Shown here: positions 54,579-63,955 of the stretch, piece by piece | Position numbering within the stretch: position 1 is the stretch's first letter | Layout: the number at the start of each line of letters is the position of its first letter | Origin: PRDV01 sp963710865 | GTDB lineage: Bacteria; Babelota; Babeliae; Babelales; Babelaceae | NCBI GenBank assembly: GCA_963710865.1 | Contig: CAVQBR010000002.1 | Coordinates: 496,001 to 560,000 of the forward strand | Direction: 5' to 3' | Length of the DNA stretch: 64,000 nt | Made by a program: the position numbers and the translations under genes | Notes under the pieces: model-generated | What the model saw: the letters and a program-made list of their open reading frames with translations, nothing else | Databases searched by the model: none | What the model was told of the DNA's origin: nothing

Positions 54579-56474
54579 TTAACTTTTACAATGTCTTTCT
54601 TTTTGTGGCGGTGTACCGGCTGGCAAACCACAGAAATTAGCATTTCCTGAAAGTGGTACCAATGAACAGCTCAATGAACTACATACTCCCGTTGCTTTAG
54701 GATTACAGGAACAGTTATCAACATAGCTATTGGAATCACAACTGGTATCCAAGAAACCAAACAAGCTGTTGTTAAGTGCAGTATTACCTTGAATGAGATT
54801 ACCCGTAGTAGTCGGTACTGCCATCCCAAACCCAATGTTGTTACATTTTGCCGTACAGTTCAAGATTGAAGAATTGATAACTGTTGCCGTAAAACCTCCA
54901 ACGCCGAACAATACGCCAAATCCATGAGCTGGATTTCCCGTGTTAACATTTCTTTTAGCAACACATTCATTGAGGATTATTCCTTCCTGCGCCTCCCCGG
55001 GGGTGTAACCAACAATGAAACCTGCAACCAGCAAAGGCTCATTTTCAGATGAATGATTTTGCGCAAAGCATCGATGCAGTATAACATCCTCACAAGTATT
55101 GAGAACACTAAAACCACTTAACAGAGTAGCAGCAAGGCCAGGGCTTACAAAATTTTCAGTTGCGCAACAGTTTTCGACCAGTACCGAAGTAGAAATATCC
55201 ACTGCTATGCCTATGGCGAAGGTGCGGGGAGAAAGTGTTGGTATTAAGTTTGCAGTAATCGCATTTCTAAGAGCTACACAATCTTTGATAATAACATTTG
55301 AAGTATCGAGGTCGGCTAACCCAACAACCTGAACAAACCCCTGAGTTGGATCTATATTTGCCGCCACGTTATCGTTCGTTTCAGAATGGGCAATCAGAGC
55401 ATTTGAAAGTTGTTGTGTTGTTATCCCGAAACAAATAAACGCTCCTCTATTATTATTCCCTTTACAATTACGGACGATCAGTGTATCACCCAAGAACAAT
55501 CCTATACCTATTGGAAAGTACCCCGTTATATTGGTTCCACTGCAAGAGTCGATAACACCGTTAGTAAAATCTTGTAAGTTAATACCGGTAGACGAGCTCG
55601 CTGTATTAGTTTCTGGAGTTGCGGCAAAACTAGTCTTGCAATCTTTAATAAGAATGTCATTTACAACATAGCCACCTATAGCATCGGACTCAATAAACGA
55701 AGCGATCTGCGATACACAACAGTGCTCAATCAGCACCGAGGTACCTCCATCAATTCCTATACCATTACGCTGATTGAATATCCGTACACTGTTAAAAGTA
55801 TTGAGCTTGCCACACTTTGTTACCTTAATGTTCGAAATTACAATACCTATATGCTCCGAAGGTAGCGGGGTAGAATTAACACTCGCTGCTAAAATGCCAG
55901 TATCGGAAAAGCCTTTTACCTTACCATTTTTGACCGCAACAAAACTTGAACCAGATGCGATGACTATACCTTGGGTAGTATCAAACGTAGCAAAGCCAAG
56001 AGAAGACTCCGAAAGGGTTTTCCCATTTAAATCAAGCGTTACATTCGAAGCCTTAATAGTAATTGCTGCGAGAAAATCCGCATTCGGGTTAAATTCAATG
56101 TTTTCTTTTAAGCGATAGTATCCCGCCTGAGTGATAACAAGACCTGTTGGCCCAATATCCCTTTGGCAGATAGAAATAGGCCCACTCGTTTGCATGCCTT
56201 TCTTAGTCTGCTCAATTCGCATTTTAATATCACGCTCTGCTTGTTCAAGCTTTATCTCAAGTGCAGCAAAATCACGCGGGCCTTCTGAACTTTTTTCTTT
56301 GAAGCGATTGCGAAGATTTTGCATAGATCGGCTATTTTTCAGTGCTCCCAAGAAGTTGAGTGAGTCGTGTAAATCAGGATCAAGCGAACCGTCTGCATGA
56401 GCATTCCCTATGACTGCTAGAGTCAATAGCGCAAGATTGAATAGCGCCCTCATTGATTGATGAGTGAACTTCAT
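54579..56474 (-). CDS. Exported right-handed parallel beta-helix protein, copy 2
   Basis: 631 residues with the same layout as copy 1: signal peptide, helical segment, beta helix, and a Cys-rich end identical over about 60 residues in all three copies. Its 55.3-55.8 kb part is nearly identical to 57.5-57.9 kb in copy 3. The spacing of 2161 bases between matching points marks a recent duplication. Intact, so probably the functional gene along with copy 1. Confidence 0.82.
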   Translation of the reverse strand: MKFTHQSMRALFNLALLTLAVIGNAHADGSLDPDLHDSLNFLGALKNSRSMQNLRNRFKEKSSEGPRDFAALEIKLEQAERDIKMRIEQTKKGMQTSGPISICQRDIGPTGLVITQAGYYRLKENIEFNPNADFLAAITIKASNVTLDLNGKTLSESSLGFATFDTTQGIVIASGSSFVAVKNGKVKGFSDTGILAASVNSTPLPSEHIGIVISNIKVTKCGKLNTFNSVRIFNQRNGIGIDGGTSVLIEHCCVSQIASFIESDAIGGYVVNDILIKDCKTSFAATPETNTASSSTGINLQDFTNGVIDSCSGTNITGYFPIGIGLFLGDTLIVRNCKGNNNRGAFICFGITTQQLSNALIAHSETNDNVAANIDPTQGFVQVVGLADLDTSNVIIKDCVALRNAITANLIPTLSPRTFAIGIAVDISTSVLVENCCATENFVSPGLAATLLSGFSVLNTCEDVILHRCFAQNHSSENEPLLVAGFIVGYTPGEAQEGIILNECVAKRNVNTGNPAHGFGVLFGVGGFTATVINSSILNCTAKCNNIGFGMAVPTTTGNLIQGNTALNNSLFGFLDTSCDSNSYVDNCSCNPKATGVCSSLSCSLVPLSGNANFCGLPAGTPPQKERHCKS

Positions 56475-56704
56475 AGACTATCTCCTTTTTGATAGATGGT
56501 TACATTACTGGTTAAAAAAATCACACTTTTTACCCCAAAGAGGCATCTTCCCTCTTTTTCTTCAAGATAACAATTATGCTTACACGAATACAACGAATTT
56601 CATAAATTTTAATTCAGACAAAGAAAGCATTCCCCCAGAGAAGTCAAAAAAAATATTAGCAGAGCTCAAGTTGCCCGTGAGCCCTGCTAACAGTATCTAC
56701 GATA

Positions 56705-56730
56705 AAGGAAGTAGCTCGCGCTGCCTCCTT
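56705..56730 (-). terminator. Hairpin after beta-helix copy 3
   Basis: Same wobble stem as at 54544-54569, shifted by exactly 2161 bases; it was copied with the tandem unit. Confidence 0.55.
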
Positions 56731-56739
56731 ACCATCATA

Positions 56740-58628
56740 TTAACTTTTACAATGTCTTTCTTTTTGTGGCGGTGTACCAGCTGGCAAACCGCAGAAATTA
56801 GCATTTCCTGAAAGTGGTACCAATGAACAGCTCAATGAACTACATACTCCCGTTGCTTTAGGATTACAGGAACAGTTATCTACATAGCTATTGCTATCAC
56901 AACTGGTATCCAAGAAACCAAACAAGCTGTTGTTAAGTGCGGTATTACCTTGAATGAGATTACCGGTGGTAGTCAACCCAGCAACTCCAAACCCAGTAGT
57001 GTTACATTTTGCCGTACAGTTCAAGATTGAAGAATTGATAACTGTTGCCGTAAAACCTTCAACGCCGTACAATATGCCAACTCCATTAGCTGGATTTCCT
57101 GTGTTAACATTTCTTTTAGCGACACACTCATTGAGGATTATATTTTCTTGTGGTCCGTGCGGAGTGAAACCAGCTATGAAACCCCCAACAAGCAGAGATC
57201 CATTTTCAGATGAATGACCTTGCGAGATGCATCGATGCAGTGTAACATTCTCACAAACACTGATCACTGTAAAACCACTTAACAAGAAAGCAGAAACATC
57301 CGGGCTTACAAAATTTTCATCTGCGCAACAGTTTTCAACCAGTACCGAAGTAGAAATATCCACTGCTATGCCTATGGCGAAGGTGCGGGGAGAAAGTGTT
57401 GGTATTAAGTTTGCAGTAATCGCATTTCTAAGAGCTACGCAATCTTTGATGATAACATTTGAAGTATCGAGGTCGGCTAACCCAACAACCTGAACAAACC
57501 CCTGAGTTGGATCTATATTTGCCGCCACGTTATCGTTCGTTTCAGAATGGGCAATCAGAGCATTTGAAAGTTGTTGTGTTGTTATCCCGAAACAAATAAA
57601 CGCTCCTCTATTATTATTCCCTTTACAATTACGGACGATCAGTGTATCACCCAAGAACAATCCTATACCTATTGGAAAGTACCCCGTTATATTGGTTCCA
57701 CTGCAAGAGTCGATAACACCGTTAGTAAAATCTTGTAAGTTAATACCTGTAGACGAGCTCGCTGTATTAGTTTCTGGAGTTGCGGCAAAAAACTAGTCTT
57801 GCAATCTTTAATAAGAATGTCATTTACAACATAGCCACCTATAGCATCGGACTCAACAAACGAAGCGATCTGAGATACGCAACAGTGCTCAATCAGCACC
57901 GAGGTACCTCCATCAATTCCTATACCATTACGCTGATTGAATATCCGTACACTGTTAAAAGTATTCAGCTTGCCACACTTTGTTATCTTAATGTTCGAAA
58001 TTACAATACCTATATGCTCCGAAGGTAGCGGGGTAGGATTAATACTCGCTGCTAAAATGCCAGTATCGGAAAAGCCTTTTATCTTACCATTTTTAATGGT
58101 AACATTATTTGAACCTGAAGCAATTACGATGCCCTCAGTAGTATCGAATGTGGCAAAACCAATGGCTGACTCTGAAAGTGTTTTCCCATTTAAATCAAGC
58201 GTTACATTCGAAGACTGAATTGTAATTGCTGCGAGGAAATCTGCATTGGGGTTAAACTCAATGTTCTCTTTTAAGCGATAATAGCCTGGGGTTGCAATAA
58301 CAAGACCAGATGGCCCAACATCCTTTTGGCAGATAGAGATTGCCTCGCCTGAAGTCATACCCTTCTTAGCCTGCCCAATTCGCGCTCTAATATCACGCTC
58401 AACCTGTTCGAGGTTTGTCTCAAGCGCAGCAAAATCAAACCTACCCTCTGCAGCTTTTTTGCTGAGACGATTCTGCAGATCTTGCATAGATCGAACAGTC
58501 CTTCGTGGCCGCGAGCACCCAAGTAACTCCTGTGAATCAGGTGCAAACGCACTGTCGGCATGAACATTTGCTATAAGTGTTAGAGTTAATAACGCAAGAT
58601 TGAGTATTGATTGCTGAATGAACTTCAT
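56740..58628 (-). pseudogene. Parallel beta-helix protein, copy 3, frameshifted at an A run
   Basis: The first 300 or so codons (from ATG 58628) match copies 1 and 2. Then the frame breaks at a six-base A run (57787-57792 on the plus strand), where copy 2 has four (55626-55629). The two added bases move the rest into another frame, which continues with full similarity to the stop at 56740. So a single +2 indel splits the gene. Could be a pseudogene, a slippage-controlled gene, or an assembly error. Confidence 0.85.
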
Positions 58629-58883
58629 GGACTATCTCCCTTTTTGATAGATGCTTATAGAGGTTAAAGCAACACACTTTCCCCCCTGCTTACTTTCTCA
58701 TCACTCAAGATAGCAATTTAGCCATGGCCAATGCAATGAATTTCATAATTTTTCTTCAAGCCAGAATTCGCTTTCAAAGCAGTGGCTCAAATCAGTAATC
58801 AATCGGCTTCTTAGAAAGCGTAAAAAAGCGCTAGGTGTGGCTAACCTAGAACTCGAAAATTAAGTATTTAAAAGGAAATCTAG

Positions 58884-59630
58884 CTAGTACCTGCTTGGTA
58901 CGGTAGGCCATCGTTCAGGCAGCGCAGGCGCTCGAAACTGACTTTTATAACTAATCGCAAATGTTTTACAGAGATAGTTGATATATTTTGTTATTGGTGA
59001 TCGCTCAGTAATAGGTGCATTCATGTTATCAAAGATATATAATCCCCGCCCAGTACTATTTTGCACAATAGAAACAAGGATAGCATGATTTGTTCCTTCC
59101 GCTTTCACTATGCAAATAAAATGAACAACACAATCGACTGAATTGTTGAAGTAGTCAATGTGATGCTTAATGATTTCTCTTCCCCGCTTTTCAATCGCCT
59201 CTTGCATCTTACGATCTATTTCTGACTTTTTAGTACCTGCGTAATAGCTTACCTCTATTGGCGTCGATGAGAATGGCTGAATCACTCCTGAAGAAGTAAT
59301 GTTAAGATTGCAGATCCTGATATCCATAATGCTAGCAAGCTTTTCAAGTGTCCTATTAGTTACCGCTTCACGCGGTCCTATCTTTCGCGGCTTAAGGTAG
59401 TTCATACACTCTCGCTTAAAGATTGAATAGTCACTGAACTTCAGAGGAAAGCCCAGGGTTCTCTCGAGATTACATGCATTAAATAAGGCATTGTAACCGC
59501 AACAAAACTCATTAAGCTGATACGTTTTTTGATAACTAACTGCCATCTGAGACAAACTCTGAGGGAGCTTGAGCGTAGCAGCATTAAGCTGAGTGACGAC
59601 AAGTGCTGCTACAAGAATGTTCAATTTCAT
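58884..59630 (-). CDS. Exported papain-like cysteine protease candidate
   Basis: 248 residues. Signal peptide MKLNILVAALVVTQLNA. QLNEFCCGYNALFNA offers an oxyanion Gln38 and nucleophile Cys43 or Cys44 at the start of a helix. TNHAILVSI supplies His182 and LYIFDNMN supplies Asp201 or Asn202, in the order and spacing of a papain-fold triad. Such folds include ubiquitin-like-protein proteases, but no family is certain. ATG 59630 is chosen because GGAGG lies six bases upstream. Confidence 0.55.
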   Translation of the reverse strand: MKLNILVAALVVTQLNAATLKLPQSLSQMAVSYQKTYQLNEFCCGYNALFNACNLERTLGFPLKFSDYSIFKRECMNYLKPRKIGPREAVTNRTLEKLASIMDIRICNLNITSSGVIQPFSSTPIEVSYYAGTKKSEIDRKMQEAIEKRGREIIKHHIDYFNNSVDCVVHFICIVKAEGTNHAILVSIVQNSTGRGLYIFDNMNAPITERSPITKYINYLCKTFAISYKSQFRAPALPERWPTVPSRY

Positions 59631-59789
59631 GATAACCTCCATATTCTTTTTTATGGTATCTTACCCCCTTGAGTATATCCTATCTTGACAGAGCTTTCAC
59701 CTGCCCCGTCACACATTCAACAGTGGCCCTGCAGAAGATGCACATCAAAAAGAACGGTTCATTTACAATCAAGCTTACTCGCATGAGAT

Positions 59790-59818
59790 TTGCAGAAACT
59801 GCCGCACTCTTTTATACT
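59790..59818 (+). promoter_or_regulatory. Promoter of the amino-acid ABC transporter operon
   Basis: TTGCAG at 59790-59795, 17-base spacer, TATACT at 59813-59818; the first gene starts 33 bases later. Same hexamers as the atpD promoter. Confidence 0.65.
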
Positions 59819-59851
59819 AGAATAGAAAGATCTATATATACAAGGAGACTT

Positions 59852-60616
59852 ATGAAAAAATTAGCGTTATTACTGTTACTTGGCTTTCTTACTTTCAGCT
59901 CGCTGTTCTGGTATCGCAAAACCACCGAGTATAAACCACTTGAAGACACACTGATCATCGGAACAAGTGCTGATTTTCCACCATTTTCTTTCCGTGATAA
60001 GGATGATACTATTGTTGGTTTCGACATCGATGTTGTGAAAGAAGTCGCAAAACGCCTTTCGCTCGATCCTCAAATTCAAGATAAGCCGTTTAGCACACTG
60101 CTTCCACAAATTGAACTTGGCCAGATACATGTCATCGCAGCTGGGATGACGCCAACTGAAGAACGAGCAAAAAGGGTAACCTTTACCAAGCCGTATCTCA
60201 CTGGCAACCCATTGCTTGTCGTTTCGCTTGCATCTAAGCCAGCATTTACAAACCTTGATGAACTTAAAGGCAAAGAAGTAATTGTTAATACCGGGTATGT
60301 AGCAGATCTCTATATGTCAAAACTTCCAGACATTAAGCTCATCCGCTTAAATAAGGTATCTGATGCCTTAAATGCTCTTGAGCATGGAAAGGGAGATGCA
60401 TTTGTTACCGCTACATTTTCATTGCAGCCCTATATAAAAGACTCGAAGGAACGGTTTAACTATCTTCGATTACCTGAAACTGAAGAAAGCAGTGCTCTGG
60501 GAATTTCTAAGAAGCTCCCTGAAGAATTTGCAAAACGGGTGCAGGATGCTCTCAACTCTATGGAAGCTGATGGTACACTCGATGCCCTAAAACGCAAGTG
60601 GTGGGAAACGGCATGA
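59852..60616 (+). CDS. Amino-acid ABC transporter, substrate-binding protein
   Basis: 254 residues, family 3 solute-binding fold. N-terminal anchor MKKLALLLLLGFLTFSSLFW without a lipobox Cys. IIGTSADFPPFSFRD, IVGFDIDVVKEVAKRL, DVIxAGMTPTEERAKRVTFTKPY (here HVIAAGMTP) are hallmarks of polar amino-acid binders; the ligand cannot be fixed. AAGGAG precedes the ATG. Its end overlaps the permease start (ATGA). Confidence 0.93.
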   Translation: MKKLALLLLLGFLTFSSLFWYRKTTEYKPLEDTLIIGTSADFPPFSFRDKDDTIVGFDIDVVKEVAKRLSLDPQIQDKPFSTLLPQIELGQIHVIAAGMTPTEERAKRVTFTKPYLTGNPLLVVSLASKPAFTNLDELKGKEVIVNTGYVADLYMSKLPDIKLIRLNKVSDALNALEHGKGDAFVTATFSLQPYIKDSKERFNYLRLPETEESSALGISKKLPEEFAKRVQDALNSMEADGTLDALKRKWWETA

Positions 60617-61272
60617 TTGACCTGACATTCGTATGGCAGATCCTTCCTCAGCTCCTTCAGGCAGCAGGCACCACTCTTATTCTAGCATCTTCAGCGGCTG
60701 CTATTGGATTTATTGGAGGTACACTTTTGGGTATTGCTCAATCTCGAGGCAATACGCTTTTAAAAGTTGCCGTTACCTTCTATGTTACGGTCATACGAGG
60801 AACGCCATTATTGCTTCAGATCATGTTCTTTTATCTCATGCTTCCCAGTATAGGAATTCATATCTCAGCTCTAGCTACCGCTATTTTTGCGATCGGAATC
60901 AATAGTAGCGCATATATTAGCCAGATTGTCCGTTCAGGTATTCAGTCGGTATCACGAGGACAATTAGAAGCCGCTCAGACGTTAGGAATAAACAGTTTTG
61001 ATATTACGCGGTATATTATCTTGCCGCAAGCTCTACGCATCGTCATCCCTGCATTAGGAAACGAACTGGTAACGCTCATAAAAGAATCAAGTTTGGCATT
61101 CACTATAGGCGTGATTGAGCTCTTTAAACGAGGAGAAATTATCATCTCTCAAGCGTATAATTCATTAACGGTCTATGCAGTAGTTGGCTTAATCTATCTT
61201 GCCATGACATCTCTTGTATCTCTTTGTGTCTTAAAAATCGAACACTCATTGAATAACCATGCTAGAAATTAA
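60613..61272 (+). CDS. Amino-acid ABC transporter, permease
   Basis: 219 residues of the HisMQ/GlnP type, about five membrane segments. TTLILASSAAAIGFIGGTLLG starts the helices; the EAA loop is RGQLEAAQTLGINSFDITRYIILPQALRIVIPALGNE, which docks the ATPase. ATG 60613 overlaps the binding-protein stop, and the 3' end overlaps the ATPase gene by 14 bases. One permease suggests a homodimer. Confidence 0.93.
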   Translation: MIDLTFVWQILPQLLQAAGTTLILASSAAAIGFIGGTLLGIAQSRGNTLLKVAVTFYVTVIRGTPLLLQIMFFYLMLPSIGIHISALATAIFAIGINSSAYISQIVRSGIQSVSRGQLEAAQTLGINSFDITRYIILPQALRIVIPALGNELVTLIKESSLAFTIGVIELFKRGEIIISQAYNSLTVYAVVGLIYLAMTSLVSLCVLKIEHSLNNHARN

Positions 61273-61960
61273 ACACCTAACTAAAAAGTTTCATCACAAG
61301 ACCGTCCTCAATGACCTCTCAATGAGCGTCAAACCGGGCGAGATTGCATTCCTTCTTGGTTCATCAGGAGTAGGCAAGTCGACCTTGCTACGCATTTTAA
61401 ATGGCCTCGAAACATTCGACTCAGGATCGATACTCCTCCAAGGAAAGCCTCTTTCAGAGCATCCGCACGCGGTTGGGATGGTATTTCAGCAATTTAATCT
61501 GTTTGAGCATATGACGGTAGAATGTAATATTACCTTCGCTCTAGAAAAGGCTGCAAAAGTACCTGCACAGGAGGCACATGAACGGGCTCGTGCACTGCTT
61601 GCAAAATATGGCCTCGCTGACAAAGCACATCTCTCGGTACGCACCCTCTCAGGTGGACAGAAGCAACGGCTTGCGATAGCAAGAAGTCTTGCAATGAAAC
61701 CTCATATTATTTGTATGGATGAACCAACATCAGCACTCGATCCTCTCTTAACCAACTACGTAGCTCAAGCTATTAATGATCTTGCCAAAGAAGGCTATAT
61801 TGTACTTGTAGCTTCTCATGACACCGCTCTTCTTAAACAGCTCGACTGTAACATCTACCTTATCGATAGCGGAGAAATAGTACAGACTGCTTCTTCATCG
61901 CAGTTCTTTGCTCATGAAGCAAACTATCCACGAATCAGACAGTTTGTCGAAGGCATCTGA
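61259..61960 (+). CDS. Amino-acid ABC transporter, ATP-binding protein
   Basis: 233 residues, GlnQ/HisP class. Walker A LLGSSGVGKSTLLR, Q-loop VFQQFNLFEHMTV, signature LSGGQKQRLAIARSL, Walker B IICMDEPTSALDP, H-loop VASHD. It powers import through the permease just upstream. Import of host amino acids would suit an organism with few biosynthetic genes. Confidence 0.94.
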   Translation: MLEIKHLTKKFHHKTVLNDLSMSVKPGEIAFLLGSSGVGKSTLLRILNGLETFDSGSILLQGKPLSEHPHAVGMVFQQFNLFEHMTVECNITFALEKAAKVPAQEAHERARALLAKYGLADKAHLSVRTLSGGQKQRLAIARSLAMKPHIICMDEPTSALDPLLTNYVAQAINDLAKEGYIVLVASHDTALLKQLDCNIYLIDSGEIVQTASSSQFFAHEANYPRIRQFVEGI

Positions 61961-62053
61961 ATCTAACGCACGAAGGCATTTGTACGCTCTGAGCTTTAAA
62001 GGTATCCTTAATATGAACAAAGTTAATGCCACTAGATTCAAGAAAGGACACAT

Positions 62054-63484
62054 GTGATCAAGTACCTATTACTCTCACTCCTGAGTGGCTTGTCACTACG
62101 AGCACAACAATTTGATGCCGTAGACTTTTTAAAGCAACAGCAAGAATCCCTGAACCTCGCACCACTCTATAGAGAACGAAAAGCGCGCGCTCTCAAGGTC
62201 CAACTTGAGGCACTCGACGAACAAATCTTAGCTGCTTGCTCTGAAGCAGTGCGCGCCGCACTTGTACAACAAAAAACACAGCTCATACAGAATGACGGAC
62301 TTGTTGAAGCAGGCCGCTATCGAAATGGTGCACAATCAATCAAATCAGAGCGCGTCGCCCTCGAAATAATCAATCAGCGAGAAAACAGTGAACGACTAGC
62401 CAAAAGTCATGTTGATGGGAGCAAAGCCGCTGCCGGAGAAACCGCCCGTGTCTGGTCAGAAGCACTGCTTTCAAAAAAAACTGCCGGCCTCATCGCCCTT
62501 ACTGCGTTGGGAATAGCCGCCGCATGGCAAGGAACTAAGCTCGCTGTCAGCTTACTCGATCACTTAATACGCATTCCAGAGCTTGCCCAAGAAACCTCTA
62601 TTAAAACGTGGTCCCAAACACTCTATGGAGGTCCTTCCATTGAAAAAATAGAGCTCAGCGATGTTATTTTGGAACCTCAGTTGGCTGGTCGCATGCAGCA
62701 GTTAACTCAGATGATCACTAATACGGCACTCCATAATCACTTTTTTAGACACTTCCTCTTTTATGGGCCTCCGGGAACAGGAAAGACAATGCTTGCAAAG
62801 GCAATAGCACACAATGCAGGACTCAAGTATATATATTTCTCTGCAAGCAAGCTTGAGATCTTCTCGACCGAAGAAGGACTTAAAAAGATTACGCAGCTAT
62901 TTCAATATGCTCAGAACTCCGACCACAAACTTATGATCATCATGGATGAAGCGGATGCGCTCTTTGCCAAAAGAGATGATGGAGCACAGTCCCTTTCCCA
63001 AAAAAGTCTTATCTATCTTGAGAATATTCTTACCTATATGGGTACTGAAAACCCCAATTTTATGGTCATCGCAATCTCAAACAGACCAGCAGTATTTGAC
63101 GATGCAGCGCTCAGTAGATTTGGCGAGCAAATTAAGATCGGGGCACCTGGGCTCGAAGAAAGAAAGCTTATTGTAAGACGGTATCTACAAAAATATCTTG
63201 TTGATAAACCACAAGCAGATACGAGAAATCTTCTTTTAAGGACATTCAATCCTGCTCCAAAACCTGAGCCTCTTTCGCTTGCTCCAGATATAACAAACAG
63301 CGTTCTTGATGATATTGCGCAGAAGCTGGTAAATTTTGTAGGCCGTGATATTTCTGACCTCATGAGACTCGTGCAAGGAATGGCTTATGCATCTGATAAT
63401 CATGTCACCAAGAATATGCTTTATGAAGCTACAGATCAAAAGATTGGTCAAAAGAAACTGCAAGAGAAACACTTCGTCGACTAA
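62054..63484 (+). CDS. ATAD3-like AAA ATPase with N-terminal signal/anchor
   Basis: 476 residues. N-terminal hydrophobic segment (MIKYLLLSLLSGLSLRA), a long charged helical region (about 30-135) with KAAAGETARVWSEAL, a membrane segment KTAGLIALTALGIAAAWQGTKLA, then IPELAQETS and an AAA domain (Walker A GPPGTGKT at 238-245; Walker B LMIIMDEADALF; arginine region LSRFGEQ). This order (coiled coil, membrane helix, short linker with ETS, AAA) matches mitochondrial ATAD3 rather than FtsH; no protease domain follows. Confidence 0.72.
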   Translation: MIKYLLLSLLSGLSLRAQQFDAVDFLKQQQESLNLAPLYRERKARALKVQLEALDEQILAACSEAVRAALVQQKTQLIQNDGLVEAGRYRNGAQSIKSERVALEIINQRENSERLAKSHVDGSKAAAGETARVWSEALLSKKTAGLIALTALGIAAAWQGTKLAVSLLDHLIRIPELAQETSIKTWSQTLYGGPSIEKIELSDVILEPQLAGRMQQLTQMITNTALHNHFFRHFLFYGPPGTGKTMLAKAIAHNAGLKYIYFSASKLEIFSTEEGLKKITQLFQYAQNSDHKLMIIMDEADALFAKRDDGAQSLSQKSLIYLENILTYMGTENPNFMVIAISNRPAVFDDAALSRFGEQIKIGAPGLEERKLIVRRYLQKYLVDKPQADTRNLLLRTFNPAPKPEPLSLAPDITNSVLDDIAQKLVNFVGRDISDLMRLVQGMAYASDNHVTKNMLYEATDQKIGQKKLQEKHFVD

Positions 63485-63490
63485 GGAAAT

Positions 63491-63525
63491 CATCTCAGGC
63501 TGCGCTGTGTAAACAGCCTGAGATG
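63491..63525. repeat. 12-bp perfect hairpin after the ATAD3-like gene
   Basis: 63491-63502 is the exact reverse complement of 63514-63525 with an eleven-base loop. No T-run, so it is followed by the true terminators further on. Confidence 0.65.
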
Positions 63526-63590
63526 AACTCACGCTGACTTTCAAAAATATCAAAAATAATTTGACTTTCCGAAAATTACCTGCTAGGCTC

Positions 63591-63616
63591 ATCTGCGTTG
63601 GCAGATTTTTTATTTG
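63591..63616 (+). terminator. Intrinsic terminator
   Basis: ATCTGC-GTTG-GCAGAT stem followed by TTTTTTATTT; ends transcripts of the ATAD3-like gene. Confidence 0.8.
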
Positions 63617-63624
63617 TCCTACGC

Positions 63625-63648
63625 GAACAATACCAATTTGTATTGTTC
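63625..63648. repeat. 9-bp perfect hairpin between the two terminators
   Basis: GAACAATAC at 63625-63633 pairs with GTATTGTTC at 63640-63648 around CAATTT, then a run of C residues follows. Confidence 0.6.
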
Positions 63649-63655
63649 ACCCCCC

Positions 63656-63955
63656 CTAGCCCTTCAGCTCCCTAGTTGAAGGGATTTTTTTTAAAGGTAA
63701 GATGTGCTCACTGCCTCGCTCATCCTTAAGCACGAGAAGTTCCTTGGTAAACTTCACAACTTCATGGCCTATTACCTTTTGCCCTTTGCGTACCTGATAG
63801 ATACCCCCATCGATAGCAAGCACAGCAAAGCCCTCATTGTTTCCATGTATATACCCCATGGCTATATAAGAATATCTAGTAGATGCATGCAGCGAAATAA
63901 ATGGATCTCTCTTGGCATCCACACTACACATCGTCAGCAGAATAAGAAAAAACAT
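63656..63955 (-). CDS. Small exported PilP/GspC-like protein
   Basis: 99 residues. Signal peptide (MFFLILLTMCSVDA), then a compact beta domain: GNNEGFAVLAIDGGIYQVRKGQKVIGHEVVKFTKELLVLKDERGSEHILPL. This pattern, in which a short periplasmic domain carries a 'G..V..I....VxxGxxV' core, is that of PilP/GspC HR domains that link inner-membrane pilus or secretion parts to the secretin. The rest of its operon lies beyond the window. GAGAAGG is seven bases before the ATG. Confidence 0.5.
   Translation of the reverse strand: MFFLILLTMCSVDAKRDPFISLHASTRYSYIAMGYIHGNNEGFAVLAIDGGIYQVRKGQKVIGHEVVKFTKELLVLKDERGSEHILPLKKIPSTRELKG
63660..63692 (+). terminator. Second intrinsic terminator, overlapping the end of the minus-strand gene
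   Basis: CCCTTCA at 63660-63666 pairs with TGAAGGG at 63677-63683, followed by ATTTTTTTT. The stem lies within the last codons of the convergent small protein. Confidence 0.7.

Noticed and set aside
54432..54650. 72-codon plus-strand frame, repeated near 56593 with few changes
   Set aside because: It overlaps the beta-helix stop and terminator in antisense. The second copy has ACG in place of the start codon, and the likeness is explained by the tandem duplication.
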